Positions 11,731-22,680 of a stretch of 64,000 nucleotides of DNA are shown here, one piece after another. A program made the translations under genes and the position numbers. This DNA comes from Nageia nagi (taxonomy: Eukaryota; Pinophyta), in the NCBI GenBank assembly GCA_050084985.1, contig JBITNC010000001.1:110732001-110796000 (forward strand). The letters run 5' to 3'. The notes below the pieces were generated by a model. It had not been told where the DNA came from and did not search any database. It saw nothing but the letters and a program-made list of their open reading frames with translations. The stretch's first letter is position 1. Each line of letters opens with the position of its first letter.

Positions 11731-12980
11731 TCATGGAACCTACCAATTTTCTTACCATGGTTAATATCTTTGATGCTGCCACCAAAGCTAAAATGAAGAA
11801 GATTATTTATTTAAATGAAAAGAAAAGTGATGCCTCTAACATTGGGGAAAATTTCCATCTAGTGGTACCATGTAGCCTATATCGCAAGATTTGAATCCTC
11901 TATGTGTTGACATTTGTAGCATAAGGGTGCCTAAATTATGAATGGAACCATTTTTAGATACATATAATGAATAAGGAGATCCTATGGCTCATATCAATAC
12001 TTTCAAAAAGAAATTTGAGTTGAATTTTAGGTTAAATGATAATCCCATGGTTAAATATCTCCCTCCTATATTTCAAGCTAATGTGCTTAATTAGTACTTC
12101 TCTCTACCTACTAAATCTATTAATTGTTATGTACAACTCATTTTGGAATTATATATCCATTTTAAATATTGTGCTTCTAGACAAATGATAGTTTTATATC
12201 TAGTTAGATCTATCCAAGGTTCAAATGAAAGATTTGATAAGTTTTCCCAAAGATTTTAAAATATTTGAATTATGTTTCCTAAACCTTTGTTGCAAAACCA
12301 TGTCATATCCTTGTTAATCCATAACATAAACCCTAAACTAATATTTCAATCCCTATACTACATGACCTTGCCATTCATAGTGCTTATCAATAGAATTACA
12401 TAAAAAGAGAGATACTTGGTTGAGATGGGTGACTTGAAACATGGAAACCTTACTAAAGAATCAAAAGAATCCTAATATCAGAAGAAAAAAGAAAAAGAGG
12501 TCCATGCTATTGAATAACCACTATCTAAGGAAATACAAATGAATGAAACTAATAAATAATTCAAGAAGAATAACTAATTACCTATTTCTCTTATTATGAT
12601 ATTCAAAGAGTGCCTGTAGAAGGGACTTATCAAACCTAATCCAAAAATAGAACTAGGTCCTCATGATGATGAACATAATTGGTACAATGAAACATAATTT
12701 TGTGATTCTCACAAGGTCAAAGGTCACAAGACAAATTCTTATATGATCCTATGGAAATAGTTATGAAATTGTTAGATAATGGAAAAATACATTATGAGGC
12801 CCATGCAGTTAATACGAAAGACACATAGTAGCTTTTGATGAATGTCATATTCAATGAAGAACACTACAGCATTGTTAGAATAGGAAGACCTAGATGGCAT
12901 GTCCATCTAGACACTATTGAGTGAATAAAAGTTCCACACAATTCTAATCCATAAAACCTTCTAGAGTAATTAAAGGTAAC
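11731..12980 (+). pseudogene. Ty3/gypsy gag of element E
   Basis: An ATG at 11731 opens MEPTNFLTMVNIFDAATKAK and is broken after about 50 codons. In a shifted frame near 11975-12200 the capsid-type sequence appears (DPMAHINTFKKKFELNF, then YLPPIFQANVLN). Near 12680-12730 a knuckle-like FCDSHKVKGHKTNSY follows, the C-X2-H-X3-GH-T pattern that ends gag in this group of plant gypsy elements. Gag would form the virus-like particle. Many stops and at least one frameshift break it. Confidence 0.7.
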
Positions 12981-12984
12981 ACAT

Positions 12985-13303
12985 GCCAAGATAAGTATTT
13001 TTGAACTCTTGCAATTATCAATTAATCATAGGAATGCTTTATTTGATGCACTAAAGCAAACTAAAGTTGATGCATATATCCCTATTTCCAAATTTTTTGA
13101 ATTACTAGCTAATCTTGATATTGAATTGATATGTAACATGCTTTCCTTTCAAGATAGTGAGTTTTCTAGTGAAGATGTGATTGAAAATAATTTAGGCTTG
13201 TATATCTATGTTAATATTGATAGCATTCCTATTAAAAAGGCTTTGATTGATACTAGATCCAATGTAAATATTTTTTTTACTAATTTATTGTTAAAGTATT
13301 TTC

Positions 13304-13344
<41 letters not shown>

Positions 13345-13590
13345 GAAAAGAAAAATAATTATCATTAAAAGCTTTGATAATACTCAAAGGGAATGCAGTA
13401 GATACATCACTATGCCTATTAAAGTAGGTGGTAAGTTAGTTGATCAAAAGGTTTATATTTTTCATATAATATTTTTCTTGGAAGGTCATGGATTCATAAG
13501 ATTAAGGCTATCACTTCTACTATGCACTATTGAATCAAGTTTATGCATAAGGGGAAATAAGTAAATATTCATGTAGAGAATAATACAAAA
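12985..13590 (+). pseudogene. Retroviral-type aspartic protease of element E
   Basis: The frame open around 13009-13368 carries a FELLQLSINHRNALFDAL leader also seen in element D, then the active-site region KKALIDTRSNVNIFF near 13227-13275. The catalytic triad reads Asp-Thr-Arg where Asp-Thr/Ser-Gly is normal. After an AT microsatellite the sequence continues with ITMPIKVGGKLVDQKVYIFH (about 13408-13470). In another frame comes a WIHKIKAITSTMHY-like segment (about 13490-13535), the usual C-terminal end of this protease. It is inactive because of the Gly loss, the microsatellite and frameshifts. Confidence 0.75.
13308..13341. repeat. (TA)n microsatellite
   Basis: A run of about 17 TA units inside the decayed protease of element E. 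Confidence 0.95.
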
Positions 13591-14769
13591 CCTGTGATTG
13601 ATATCAGTCTATAAGAGGTAAGTATGGGAACATATAGGATTCTAGAGATAGACATCTATGAGAGCTTTAGAGAGCTCAAGAGACCTCTTTTTGTCCCTAA
13701 AACCCAACACCATCTCTCAAAGGAAAATAAAACAAAATGTTGTCACTACATTACTAAGGACAATTCTGAATCTACTAAGGATTTCTAGTCCTTATATCAA
13801 AAAAATGAGAAAAAACTTACATTAAAAATGGATAATATGTTATATACTTCTCAAACTCTACCTAGAATAGTAATTCTATATTTTGATAGCATTGATTTAG
13901 CTTTCACTAAGCATTATATGAGAAAAAGTTAATATGGTCGAAAATGATTAGGTAAGAATGAGTAGGGTATCATAGAAACTATTCTAAATGATAGTCAACA
14001 TAAAAGAAAAAAATAGCACTAGATTTGAAGCATCCACATATTCCCCACCACCACCCATCATTCATCAAGCAATTACTAGCAATAGTTTGGACTATACTAC
14101 AAATATTTAGGATGAGTGGTTGCATTATACTATGAAAATAGCTCTATGGAGGAGTTACAAACCTATTATGTGGATCCGTTCTTACCCCCTATGGCTCTGG
14201 TTTGAGTGGACCGCTTTCAGATTGATGATACTATCCTTGAGAAGCTGGGGCATGGAGTAAGTTCCTCAAATATAATGAAAATAATCTCACAACATAGTTC
14301 TTTGTGATATTAAACTTATTTTGGTGAGGAAGTCTACATATATGATATAGAAATTATAGGTTAATTCTTCACCTTATCTCTTTACTTTCATGTATTTTTC
14401 ATTGAATTCAATCCTAGGTCTACACTAGTTTTCCTTTTTCTATGTGTCCTCCCTTTCATAAAAGGAGTGACATCAATAGGATTATAGTGTTGTTGCTCCA
14501 TTCTCCTTATCTATCATGATTGATTTTGGATGCAGGACTAGGGGCATTACCTATACCTCCCTAACTCATTGAAAAAATATCTTTACTTAGTGAGGGAACA
14601 ATAGAAGTCAATAGTGATACCCAAGAGGACCCACGGTTGATCCTAATAGGAGATTAGTTAATGCTTAAAGAATGAGAGAGGTACTACCTATTATTGTATG
14701 AGTTTTTTAACATGTTTTCATAGTATTTTTTTGATATACTTGATCTTGATCCTTATTTTATCACCCATA
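13590..14769. other. Decayed spacer between protease and RT of element E
   Basis: No domain can be named. From its position it is pol linker sequence of element E. It contains many stops in all frames. Confidence 0.45.
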
Positions 14770-15319
14770 GCCTAGTTATAAATGAATATGTCAAGCTTGT
14801 TTAGTAGAAGCCTAGAAAACTGCATCCTAGAGTTGATCTTATTATTAAAAAGAAAATTGAGAAGTATCTTGTTACTAGTTTCATTGTTCCTATTGATTAT
14901 TCTCCTTAGATATATAATATTGTTCTTGTAGCTAAGTCTAATGGTGAGATAAGATACACAAATTTCAAGTATATCAACAAGGCTTATCCCAAATATGGCT
15001 TTCCTTTACCTAACATTGATATGATTATAGATTCAATAGTAGGCCATGAAATCTTATCTTTCATGGATGGTTTTTCTTGCTACAATCAAATAAGGATCAA
15101 TAAGAAGGACTAGTATAAGATAACTTTTGTTACTCCTTGGGGCACATTTTTATGGGTGGTCATGCCTTTTCATCTAAAGAATGTAGGTGCAACTTATCAG
15201 AGAGATATGAAGAACATGTTACATCATATGATCTATGAATATCTTGAGGTATATGTTGATGACATACTAGCCAAATATGATCATATTTCATATTTGAGGA
15301 AGAGTTTTTAGAGAATGAG
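14770..15319 (+). pseudogene. Reverse transcriptase, N-terminal and catalytic part (element E)
   Basis: The frame runs NEYVKLV, PRKLHPRVDL, then the fingers (VLVAKSNGEIRYTNFKYIN), LPNIDMIID, FMDGFSCYNQIRI, ATYQRDMKNMLHH, and the catalytic YVDD at about 15252-15263. In-frame TAG codons interrupt it at SP*IYN, KKD*YK and KSF*RM. The gene is cut here by element A. Its frame resumes exactly after the duplicated ATGAG, at 34572, with the YKLKLKPQKCTFGV thumb segment. RT copies element RNA to DNA. Confidence 0.9.
15315..15319. other. Target-site duplication of element A (left copy)
   Basis: ATGAG precedes the left LTR at 15320 and recurs at 34567-34571 directly after the right LTR. With one copy removed, the RT frame of element E is restored across the junction, which confirms the boundaries. 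Confidence 0.95.
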
Positions 15320-16151
15320 TGTTTACAAATAAAATTGAGCGTGCAAATAAGTAAATAGGCAAATATCTACAAACTCAATATTATCTGTATTTAAGCTATG
15401 GATAGCAATTTATTCTAGATAGCAATAAACAAAATAACCAATTCAGAAATGTAATTGTACCAACCCAGACTATAATTTGTGTACTTACCTCATGAAACGT
15501 ACCTGACAATGAAAGATGAAGATGTTGGTGATATACTGATAATGAGCTACCTTTCCAACAATGTTATGACCTATGAAAATGCAAAAAGAGGACCGCGGGT
15601 GGTCTATTTCAGTGATATAAGAGCACCGGTGGTGTTCTTTCATTCGCAAAGGAGCGCCAGCAGCCTTCGTTTGATGATTCTCAACTTCTTGATCAAGTCT
15701 AGAACTTCAATATGGATGTCTCAGATAGCAGTATGATATCAGAATAGATCTTGGATGTCAGGATAGCTCACGAAAGGAAGCACACAAACCACAGCCTTGT
15801 AGGTGGTACCAAGAGATACCTTAAGGGGTAGCCACTTACAAGACCATACGCGGGATCATGTGTATCCTTGTTATGTGGACTTACTATTAGATCCCTTATT
15901 TATATAGATAATAGATAATACAACCCATGGGTCGGCATGCATCTACATAAATAAGGATAATTCATAATATTCAAGATAAACACACCAATAATAAGATAAT
16001 TCATGCAATATTCAAGATAATCATTATAAAATTCATATTCAAGACAAACATTGATATTATCACTTTAATACATTCAAGACATATGTTTAGGCCAAGCATA
16101 TTTCATTAATTTATTGATTTAAAAACATAAATTCATTTTTATGTGTTAACA
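15320..16151 (-). mobile_element. Left LTR of element A (3' LTR in element sense)
   Basis: 832 bp, from TGTTTACAAATAAAATTGAG to ...TGTGTTAACA; the ends are near-inverted repeats. A minus-strand TATA (rc of 'ttatttatatag', about 15897-15908) matches position and sequence in the three other LTRs of this family. It differs from the right LTR mainly by transitions, and lacks one 20-bp copy of a 'catgcaatattcaagat' tandem unit present there. It contains imperfect palindromes such as 'aggaccgcgggtggtc' near 15590 and 'caccggtg' near 15625. Confidence 0.95.
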
Positions 16152-16168
16152 GATGCCCCACTTTGGAT
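16152..16168 (-). other. Polypurine tract of element A
   Basis: The minus strand reads CCAAAGTGGGGCATC and then TGTTAACA, the LTR start. The same 'aaagtggggca' lies beside the left LTR of element B (47056-47071). Confidence 0.8.
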
Positions 16169-16429
16169 GTGAAATCAAAAGAAACATGAGGTGAATTGAG
16201 ATTTTGCATTCAAAGTAAAAACACAACATCATAGCAAACAATTTTGATAAGCAATGATAAACACTAACCATTCTAAACTTAAACAACATCATAATAAAGC
16301 TTATTAGTACTAGATATAGGTTGAGAAAACTCCCTTTTGCTATTACCTTGGGCATGCTTGCCCCTTGCGTTTTGCTGTAGAAGGTGATAGCCTGATATGT
16401 CTAATAATCTGATAATCTTGCTACAATGC

Positions 16430-16650
16430 TAATGACCCATGACAACAAACCTAACAACACACATGATAATGATCAGACAGACGAATTGACCACACATGTT
16501 GACCAAATGACAACTTGACAAGACCACATCACAAGATAAGACATGACAACACATGACACCATACATGACCACATCACAAGACAAGACATGATGACACATG
16601 ACAACACACATGACCAACTCACAAGACAAGACATGATAACCATAACCACA
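16430..16650. repeat. ACATGACAACACA-type simple tandem repeats
   Basis: Irregular repeats of 'acatgaccacatcacaagac' and 'acatgacaacac' words. A shorter version occurs at the same place in element B (about 47255-47400), so it belongs to the family. Confidence 0.75.
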
Positions 16651-16657
16651 CATAGGG

Positions 16658-17043
16658 GAGAGCTAAGTTCCACACAACTGAGCCTTCGCACCAAGAGGTG
16701 TACTGCAGTTGCATAAGAACCGAACTCCATAAAATAAATGATAAGCTGATATGTGAGAGCTAAGTTCCACACAACTAAGCCTTCGCACCAAGAGGTGTAC
16801 TATAGTTGCATAAGAACTGAACTCTACAAAATAATGATAAGCTGATGGGGGAGAGCTAAGTTCCACACAACTGAGCCTTCGCACCAAGAGGTGTACTACA
16901 GTTGCATAAGAACCGAACTCTGCAAAATAATGATAAGCTGATGGGGGAGAGCTAAGTTCCACATAATCAAGCCTTCGCACTAAGAGGTGTATTGCAGTTG
17001 CATAAGAACCAAACTCTGTAAAACAATGATAAACTGATGAAGT
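16658..17043. repeat. 96-bp tandem array, four copies, open on minus strand
   Basis: Units start 'gagagctaagttcc' at 16658, 16755, 16851 and 16947. Each holds a small hairpin 'gcaccaagaggtgt'. Because 96 is a multiple of three, the minus strand is open from 17064 to 16663 and reads a 32-residue repeat (core EFGSYATVVHLLVRRLSCVE). This peptide resembles no family I know, and element B has no equivalent open frame, so I treat it as a repeat and not a gene. Confidence 0.88.
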
Positions 17044-17060
17044 TGAAACTCTACCAAGAG

Positions 17061-17280
17061 GCATGATAAGCTGATAATGGGAGCTAGAACTCCACTCATA
17101 AGCATGATAAGCTGATAATGGGAGCTGGAACTCTACTCATAAGCATGATAAGCTAATAATGGGAGCTATAACTCCATCCATAGGCATGATAAGCTGATAA
17201 TGGGAGCTGGAACTCCACTCATAAGCATGATAAGCTGATAACAGGAGCTGGAATTCCACCCATAGACATGATAAGCTGAT
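17061..17280. repeat. 41-bp tandem array with internal inverted repeat
   Basis: Units 'gcatgataagctgataatgg' + 'gagctggaactccactcataa' start at 17061, 17102, 17143, 17184, 17225 and 17266, an exact 41-bp period. Each contains GGAGCTGGAACTCC, an imperfect palindrome. Single related units occur in element B at about 47440-47590 and 50361-50436. Confidence 0.92.
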
Positions 17281-17393
17281 AATTTAGGTCTATAAAAATG
17301 AAACTCAAAGCAATATTCTCCTAGATATAATGTTGATCAAACACCTGTGATGCACCCATGATACTTAGATAAGCTAATTTTCTGGATAAAGGA

Positions 17394-17475
17394 ACACTAG
17401 TGGTCCTTTCTTGCAGACTTAGAACATCGACGGTCTTCACCTAAGGCTACGGGTGGTCCTTTTCTTGAGGATTCA
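17394..17475. repeat. Cluster of GGTGGTCCTTTT palindromic motifs
   Basis: Three motifs lie close together: 'gaacactagtggtcctttc', 'gaacatcgacggtcttcacc' and 'ggctacgggtggtcctttt'. Other copies are in the LTRs, in PMD intron 1 (about 18051-18105) and after the PMD gene (about 20222-20275), and at matching places in element B. Confidence 0.75.
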
Positions 17476-17601
17476 TCAAAAATCATGAAGATCAGGTCCT
17501 TGCAAATCACCCTTGGATTCCAAATTGATACTTGGTTGCTTGTCCATGTACACTAAATGCTCAAATTGAAATTTTTCTTAAAGTGTGTGCCCTAACCTTT
17601 C

Positions 17602-17610
17602 TATAAAAGG
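17602..17610 (+). promoter_or_regulatory. TATA box of the PMD gene in element A
   Basis: TATAAAAGG on the plus strand, about 150 bp before the first-exon ATG. Element B has TATAAAAAGG at the same place (47891-47900), with related sequence downstream. This supports a dedicated promoter opposite to the LTR promoters. Confidence 0.75.
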
Positions 17611-17754
17611 GGCCCCACCCTTCCTCATTTGATCACACTATCATTTTCATAGCTGAGAGTATCCTAGAGCTTGAGAGACTGATTCAGAGAGGTTTAGCTA
17701 GTGATTTTGTCGCTATCACTAGGTGATTCTTCCTATATTACTGTGTTGCACACT

Positions 17755-19989
17755 ATGGCCCTACCGATCACATGTTGAGATGGACACAGAGCTACCTTGG
17801 TGGCTGATTCTCTTACTGGTCATCAGGTACATTGCATCTCCTACCTTTTCCTTACTATGCTTTTGCTTGTCTTCAAATTTTAGCTACCTACATGCTGGTT
17901 TTCCAAATTGCCCCTAAGGTTTTCTTGTTGAATACATTAGCCTTTTTTTTTCCCTTTTCATTCTATTTTTTCAAATTTCTGGTATCATGGCTATACTATG
18001 CTCATCCGTACGAACCTATACCTGAATTTTGTTGACCTTTGTGCATGAAAATAGGACTGCTGGTGGTCCTTTTTGCCCTAGTTTGGACCGTGGGTAGTCC
18101 TCTTTACCAACTATTTTTTTTTGCTATTTTTGTTTTATATCTGATACTAACTTGCTTTTTGTCACTCTTTTCTTGCAAAACTATGCATACCTTATGTGAC
18201 CATCCGGTAAGAGTGTCGCCTTCACCACTACCCAATAGTGGCCACAAACTGATGTAGCCCAAAGCATTCTAGAGGACATTTCCTTTAGCTACCTTACGTT
18301 TGCTAACTATGTGTTTCATGACCACAACATGCTAACAGCTTTGATGGAGAGGTGGGATCCAAACTCCAACACCTTTCACCTTCTGACTGGTGAGATTACA
18401 GTGACACTAGAGGATATCTATAGGATCACTAGACTTCCTATCAGGGGGAGGCTATTGAACATGGTTCCTGTTCCAAGCCTGGAATAGGTAGAGGTATGGG
18501 CTACATGGCTGATGGGATCAGATGAAGTAAATCACAAGAAGAGGGGTGTGTATCTAGTGAGACATGTGTCAGAGTATCCTCCAGCATGGGGTGACCTACG
18601 GATGAGACTCCTCATTGCCTACCTTTTGGATGCTATTATCTACCTAGACAAGAGTGGTGAGACCTTTCTTGTTGGCATGGTTCCTATTATACAGGACATG
18701 GTGACACACAGGTAGCAGTATGCATGGTGCCCCGTGATACTAACACAACTCTATCATGACTTCCATGGCTTTGCAGAGGTGGAGAGAGGGGGGAGATAGG
18801 TGGCTCATTCTATGATACTATAGGTGTGGGCATATGATCACATCATCATTTCTAAACCAATGATGTTACCCCTAGATTAGCCAGATGATGTACCCACCTG
18901 GCAACGGTGGGTAATGATAGAGGGACCAGATTTTCCTAGCATGGACCTAGAGGGATGGCAGGTATGGTTTGACCTACTGCGAGAGGTGCAAATATACTGG
19001 GGTCCCTATCGGGGAGGTGTACCAGAGTGGGAGGAGGACATATAGGAGATGGCATGGGTGAGACACCCTACATACCTACAAGCATGTAGGGCACTAGTGG
19101 AGCTGTATAGGCCAGAGCAGGTACTCCATCAGTTCGGCCTCCAATAGGGTATACCGAATGACTGCAAGATAGTGGTGCGCTACTACCGTAGCAGGCACCT
19201 CCCAAAGGACTATGAGCTAGTACCTAACTGGGACTTAGATTGGGAGTCCCATAATGAGGACTCTAACTATGGGGTCGATGATGACATAGATGGACCTAAT
19301 CACATGGAGGACTATCTAGACTGGTGGAGGACACACCATCCTCACGACATAGGTATCCATGATGCTGACACAGGTGACAATGCATAAGAGGATGAAGACA
19401 TAGGAGACATAGAGACCAGATGGGACACTCCCTTCACAATGGGAGGGTGGGGAGGAGAGAGTAGCTCTACATATGCTCATGACACGTCTCTAGATGCAGG
19501 TCATGATGATAATAAGGAGACCGATCCAGACTAGGATGAGTATGAACCTAAGTATGAGATGGAAATAGATTGGGAGGAGGAAGACTACGATGAGGATGAT
19601 GATGGTAACCTATTTTCACTTTTGCTTTACTTTGATTTTCTACTTTTTATGATATGCCAAGGATTAACATGATATGTTTATGCTATGTCATAGATCCTGA
19701 GGTTGAGATGGCTAAGCTACGTGGTCAAATCGGTTAGAAGGATGAGGAGATTAGAGAGCTACAGGGTCATCTATAGTTTGGAGGAGGGGATTATGCTGGT
19801 ATCTATCAGGACCTACAGGTAGCCAACAAAGAGATCAAGGCCCTCTACGAGTAGCTTTGCCAGTCTAAGAGACAGATCGACCAGGAGAAGGCACGTGTAG
19901 AGAAGTACAAGGCATGGTGCAGGGGTGGTACATCTAGTAGGGCTACTAGCTCTAGTGTAGGGGGAGGGGGGTCTAGTAGGAGATTCTAG
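17755..19989 (+). pseudogene. Plant mobile domain (PMD) gene carried antisense in element A
   Basis: Gene model by comparison with element B. Exon 1 is 17755-17826 (MALPITC...) and ends at a GT donor. Intron 1 runs to an undefined acceptor near 18190-18250. Exon 2 ends at 19604. Intron 2 is 19605-19693 (89 bp, GT...AG, phase 1). Exon 3 is 19694-19989. Exon 2 holds the PMD signatures MERWDPNSNTFHL, TVTLEDIYRITRLPIRG, LQVWAYDH-like and ELYRPEQVLHQFGL, then an acidic tail. Exon 3 is coiled-coil-like (EIRELQGHL, KRQIDQEKARVEKYK) with a Ser/Gly end. Eleven of twelve internal stops after 18251 are TAG (for example 18485 and 18713), one is TAA, and no frameshift was seen in about 570 codons. PMD proteins are linked to silencing and transposons in plants; the role here is unknown. 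The gene is visibly richer in G+C than its surroundings. Confidence 0.85.
19605..19693 (+). other. Spliceosomal intron 2 of PMD gene (element A)
   Basis: GTAACC...CATAG, 89 bp, pyrimidine-rich inside, splitting an Asp codon run. Element B has an intron of the same 89 bp, same phase and same flanking Asp codons at 49945-50033. Translation across it without splicing meets stops. Confidence 0.8.
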
Positions 19990-20516
19990 ATCATTCTATG
20001 TAATCTCATCCAGTTGTATTGTAAACAAAAACATTTTGATCATGATATATATAAAACACAAATTTTGGTACCTGATTTGCTCTTGTACATGTACTTGTGA
20101 TGAATGAATTTGATGTTTTGTGATCCTTGAAAATGAACGCCAATGACATGACCTAAAATTCTAACTTCTCACACTGTGAGAGGAATTGGAATCTTTTGAC
20201 TTTCTCCTATTTTCCACTAAAAGAGGACCATCAGTGGTCCTATTATCAGAAAATACAACACTAGTGCTCCTGTTATGACATCATGAAGCCCCCCAATCTT
20301 GACCATGACATCTGTTAGTGACCTGAACCAATTGCTAGCTTTTATATATATATATATATATATATTGATCTACCAAATGATACCTCTGAAGGGCCTGGAT
20401 CTCCCACTGGTGCTAGCCTCATAAACATCTTCCAGGAAAATCATATTGACATGTTGTTCTTCCCCTGTTTCTTTGACCTTTACTGGACACACATAGAATC
20501 CATCTTCTATGAGCTT
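19990..20516. other. Spacer between convergent PMD gene and gag of element A
   Basis: No gene. Contains palindromic 'aggaccatcagtggtcct' (about 20225-20242) and a (TA)n run at 20344-20365. Some decayed gag tail may extend into the right half on the minus strand. Confidence 0.55.
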
Positions 20517-20911
20517 CTATATTCTATCCCTAAGGTTTCCACACCCATTAGTAGCATGGCCCTTAGTCTGATGATATTCACAATACCTATCTTCCTTATA
20601 CCAAGCGGGTTTTTCTACTGTAGGATCTTCTTCATGCCTAGGTAAGGGTTGTAATAACCCTTTTGCCACAAGGTCTTTTAGGATATGTCTTGGAGGTATG
20701 GGAAATCTCACAAATTTCTTCTCCTTCTTCTCACTTGTCTTCTCAGCCACATGGATAGTTTTTTCCTTCTTTGGTGATTGCGATCTCTTATCCTTTGCTT
20801 TTGTCTTATCACTACTGCCATACTTCACAAGCCCTAGCTTCACAAGGACTTTTTCTTTCTCTAACAATTTATACGTCATATCTGAAAATGTAAGATGTGT
20901 ATAATCGATAA
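20517..20911 (-). pseudogene. Gag C-terminal part of element A
   Basis: Continues the gag frame from 32953 after element C is excluded: at both sides of C the codons around the duplicated CATAT join in frame. Shows a Lys/Glu-rich basic segment (KAKDKRSQSPKKEKTIHVAE), FVRFPIPPRHILKDLVAKGL, and the gag-terminal knuckle-like YCEYHQTKGHATNGC near 20575-20530. It stops at 20517. This ending is typical for gag of this plant gypsy group. No protease follows, which is why A is called pol-less. Confidence 0.85.
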
Positions 20912-20916
20912 CATAT
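20912..20916. other. Target-site duplication of element C (left copy)
   Basis: CATAT before the LTR start at 20917, repeated at 32948-32952 after the right LTR. Confidence 0.95.
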
Positions 20917-21766
20917 TGTTGCAATGAAAATTGAGCTGGAATGTAGAATAACATAAAATACAATTATTCTTCAATCTTCATTGAACCTCAAATTATATAA
21001 CATAGATAGATATGTTGTAATTGCAACATGATATTCAATCTCAGTTCAAACTACAATTTTCCCTTAGAAGGGACTTTTACAAATGCTATGTGCCAAAATA
21101 AAGAGTATTAAATCTTTATTGTTTTTGAGTTTGCTTACTTCTTCCCTTGATATGAGCAACCTGTAAATCCTACACACATGCAAAAGACAATAACATCAAA
21201 GCATCTATGTATGACAAGTATTAAAATGAAACTAGCATAAAATAATAAAATGTATGAGCTCACAAGATTTTGGTAGCATTACCCTACTTCAAAAATGGGT
21301 TCAATTGGGGTTCATATTGCTTTGTTTTGGCTTATGTTTATAGATTTTGGATGAGATGTTTCAAGGCTGGTAAGAGGAAGTGAACAGCCACCGTAGGTCG
21401 TAACTGACCCCCTCTATCCACCTCATCTTGGAGAAACAAAACATTCCAACTTCCTTTTGCTATTTTGGCTTCTATTCAGCTGTTATAGAGTCACCAACGT
21501 TTGGAGGTTGAACGCCAGTGACTGGATCAAAATGTCGGCGTTTGTAGGCGAACACCGGTGACTGGTTAACAATTTTATAACAACATTAAAATGATCGCCA
21601 AATAGTCAATTTTTATCGAAAAGGGGTCATGTGACCACTCGTTTTGCATGTGCTCGATGAGAGCTATCCAATAATGAAGTTTTCAAGCTTTTTTGAGGCT
21701 TGTATAAATATTTATGATTATTTCAATGTTTACTAGTTAAAAAGGGGACTTTTTTAGATGTCTACA
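20917..21766 (-). mobile_element. Left LTR of element C (3' LTR in element sense)
   Basis: 850 bp. Plus-strand ends TGTTGCAATG...GATGTCTACA. Very similar to 32098-32947; most differences I saw are transitions. Contains 'ccagtgactgg' near 21513 (a palindrome around one base) and 'caccggtgactgg' near 21563. Confidence 0.95.
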
Positions 21767-21783
21767 TTTTGCCCCTTTTTGAA
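21767..21783 (-). other. Polypurine tract of element C
   Basis: The minus strand reads AAAAAGGGGCAAAA directly before TGTAGACATC, the LTR start. Confidence 0.88.
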
Positions 21784-22384
21784 ATTATCAACCGAAAATA
21801 TGTGGTTGATGATTTCAAAAATATAAAATGAGAAGCATTGTTGCTTGATTGTGATATAAGTTTTGACTCAATTTCTTAAATGAATCAAAATTTTGATTTA
21901 TCAAATTATGATAAAATGTGTTTTCATTTTACATTTGATGTAGTTTTGAAAACAAATTTGAATATACTTCAGAAGTGACTATTTTCGGTATGACAATGTG
22001 TTGAGCTTGTGTGACAGCTAGATGACATTTCTGTTATATCATTTTGCATGTCTAAGTGCACATGTACCATATAAGTCCTCCTTAGTATATGAGTTTTTAT
22101 GGTGTTGTCCTTTGTCCCGACAACGGGGTTTCAAGATGATCTCCTGTAACAATGATACATCACATTTTATCTCCTTTGATATTTGTAAATGTTAATGATA
22201 TTTTTAAGAAATATCATCAAAATCTTTTTTCATAAAAAGCTTAAGATCTTTTAGTAGGATATAATTATAGCTTCTCTGAATCAAAACTTATTATATATAT
22301 ATATATTTCATCATCCGATGTTGTCATGAGGATAGCCCTTGCCATGGCTGAATATGATTTTTTAACTTTTGTAATTGATACATT

Positions 22385-22680
22385 TTAAAAATGATATTGT
22401 AATACATCAAAACTACACTTGTATCCATCTCCATACTATGTGCTGTTTATGGTGGTTGCATGACAAGTCTCTAGTTTGTCTCTGCATATTGAAGCGAGTA
22501 TGTGATGGTAAGCTTATTCGATGTATACAATTTTAAGATAGTGATGTTGTATATCAAAACTTCACTTATGTTTACCTCCATACTGTGTGCTGTTTATGGC
22601 AGTTGCATGACAAAACTCTAGTTTGTCTATGCATGCCAAAGCGAGTATGTGATAGGAAGCTTGTTTTGATGTATACAATT
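22385..22680. repeat. 147-bp tandem pair in element C
   Basis: Two copies with a 147-bp period ('catactatgtgctgtttatgg' at 22432 and a near match at 22579). Shared ends include 'gcgagtatgtgat' and 'gatgtatacaatt'. Confidence 0.88.

Noticed and set aside
16429-16772. Overlapping minus-strand open frames rich in Cys, Val, His and Met
   Set aside because: They are translations of ACATGAC-type simple repeats and have no family signature.
17061-17280. CRISPR-like array of 41-bp repeats
   Set aside because: The units are contiguous with no unique spacers, and the setting is a plant retroelement. It is an ordinary tandem repeat.
18251-19989. TAG read as an amino acid (recoded stop) in the PMD gene and gag of A
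   Set aside because: Plant nuclear genes do not reassign TAG, the C frame shows mainly TAA, and element B has TGA and frameshifts at related sites. Mutation of glutamine codons explains it more simply.
20917-20963. Start of A gag C-terminal piece at 20963
   Set aside because: The first residues from that ATG are translated from the C LTR. The gag frame really comes from 32953 and resumes at 20911.
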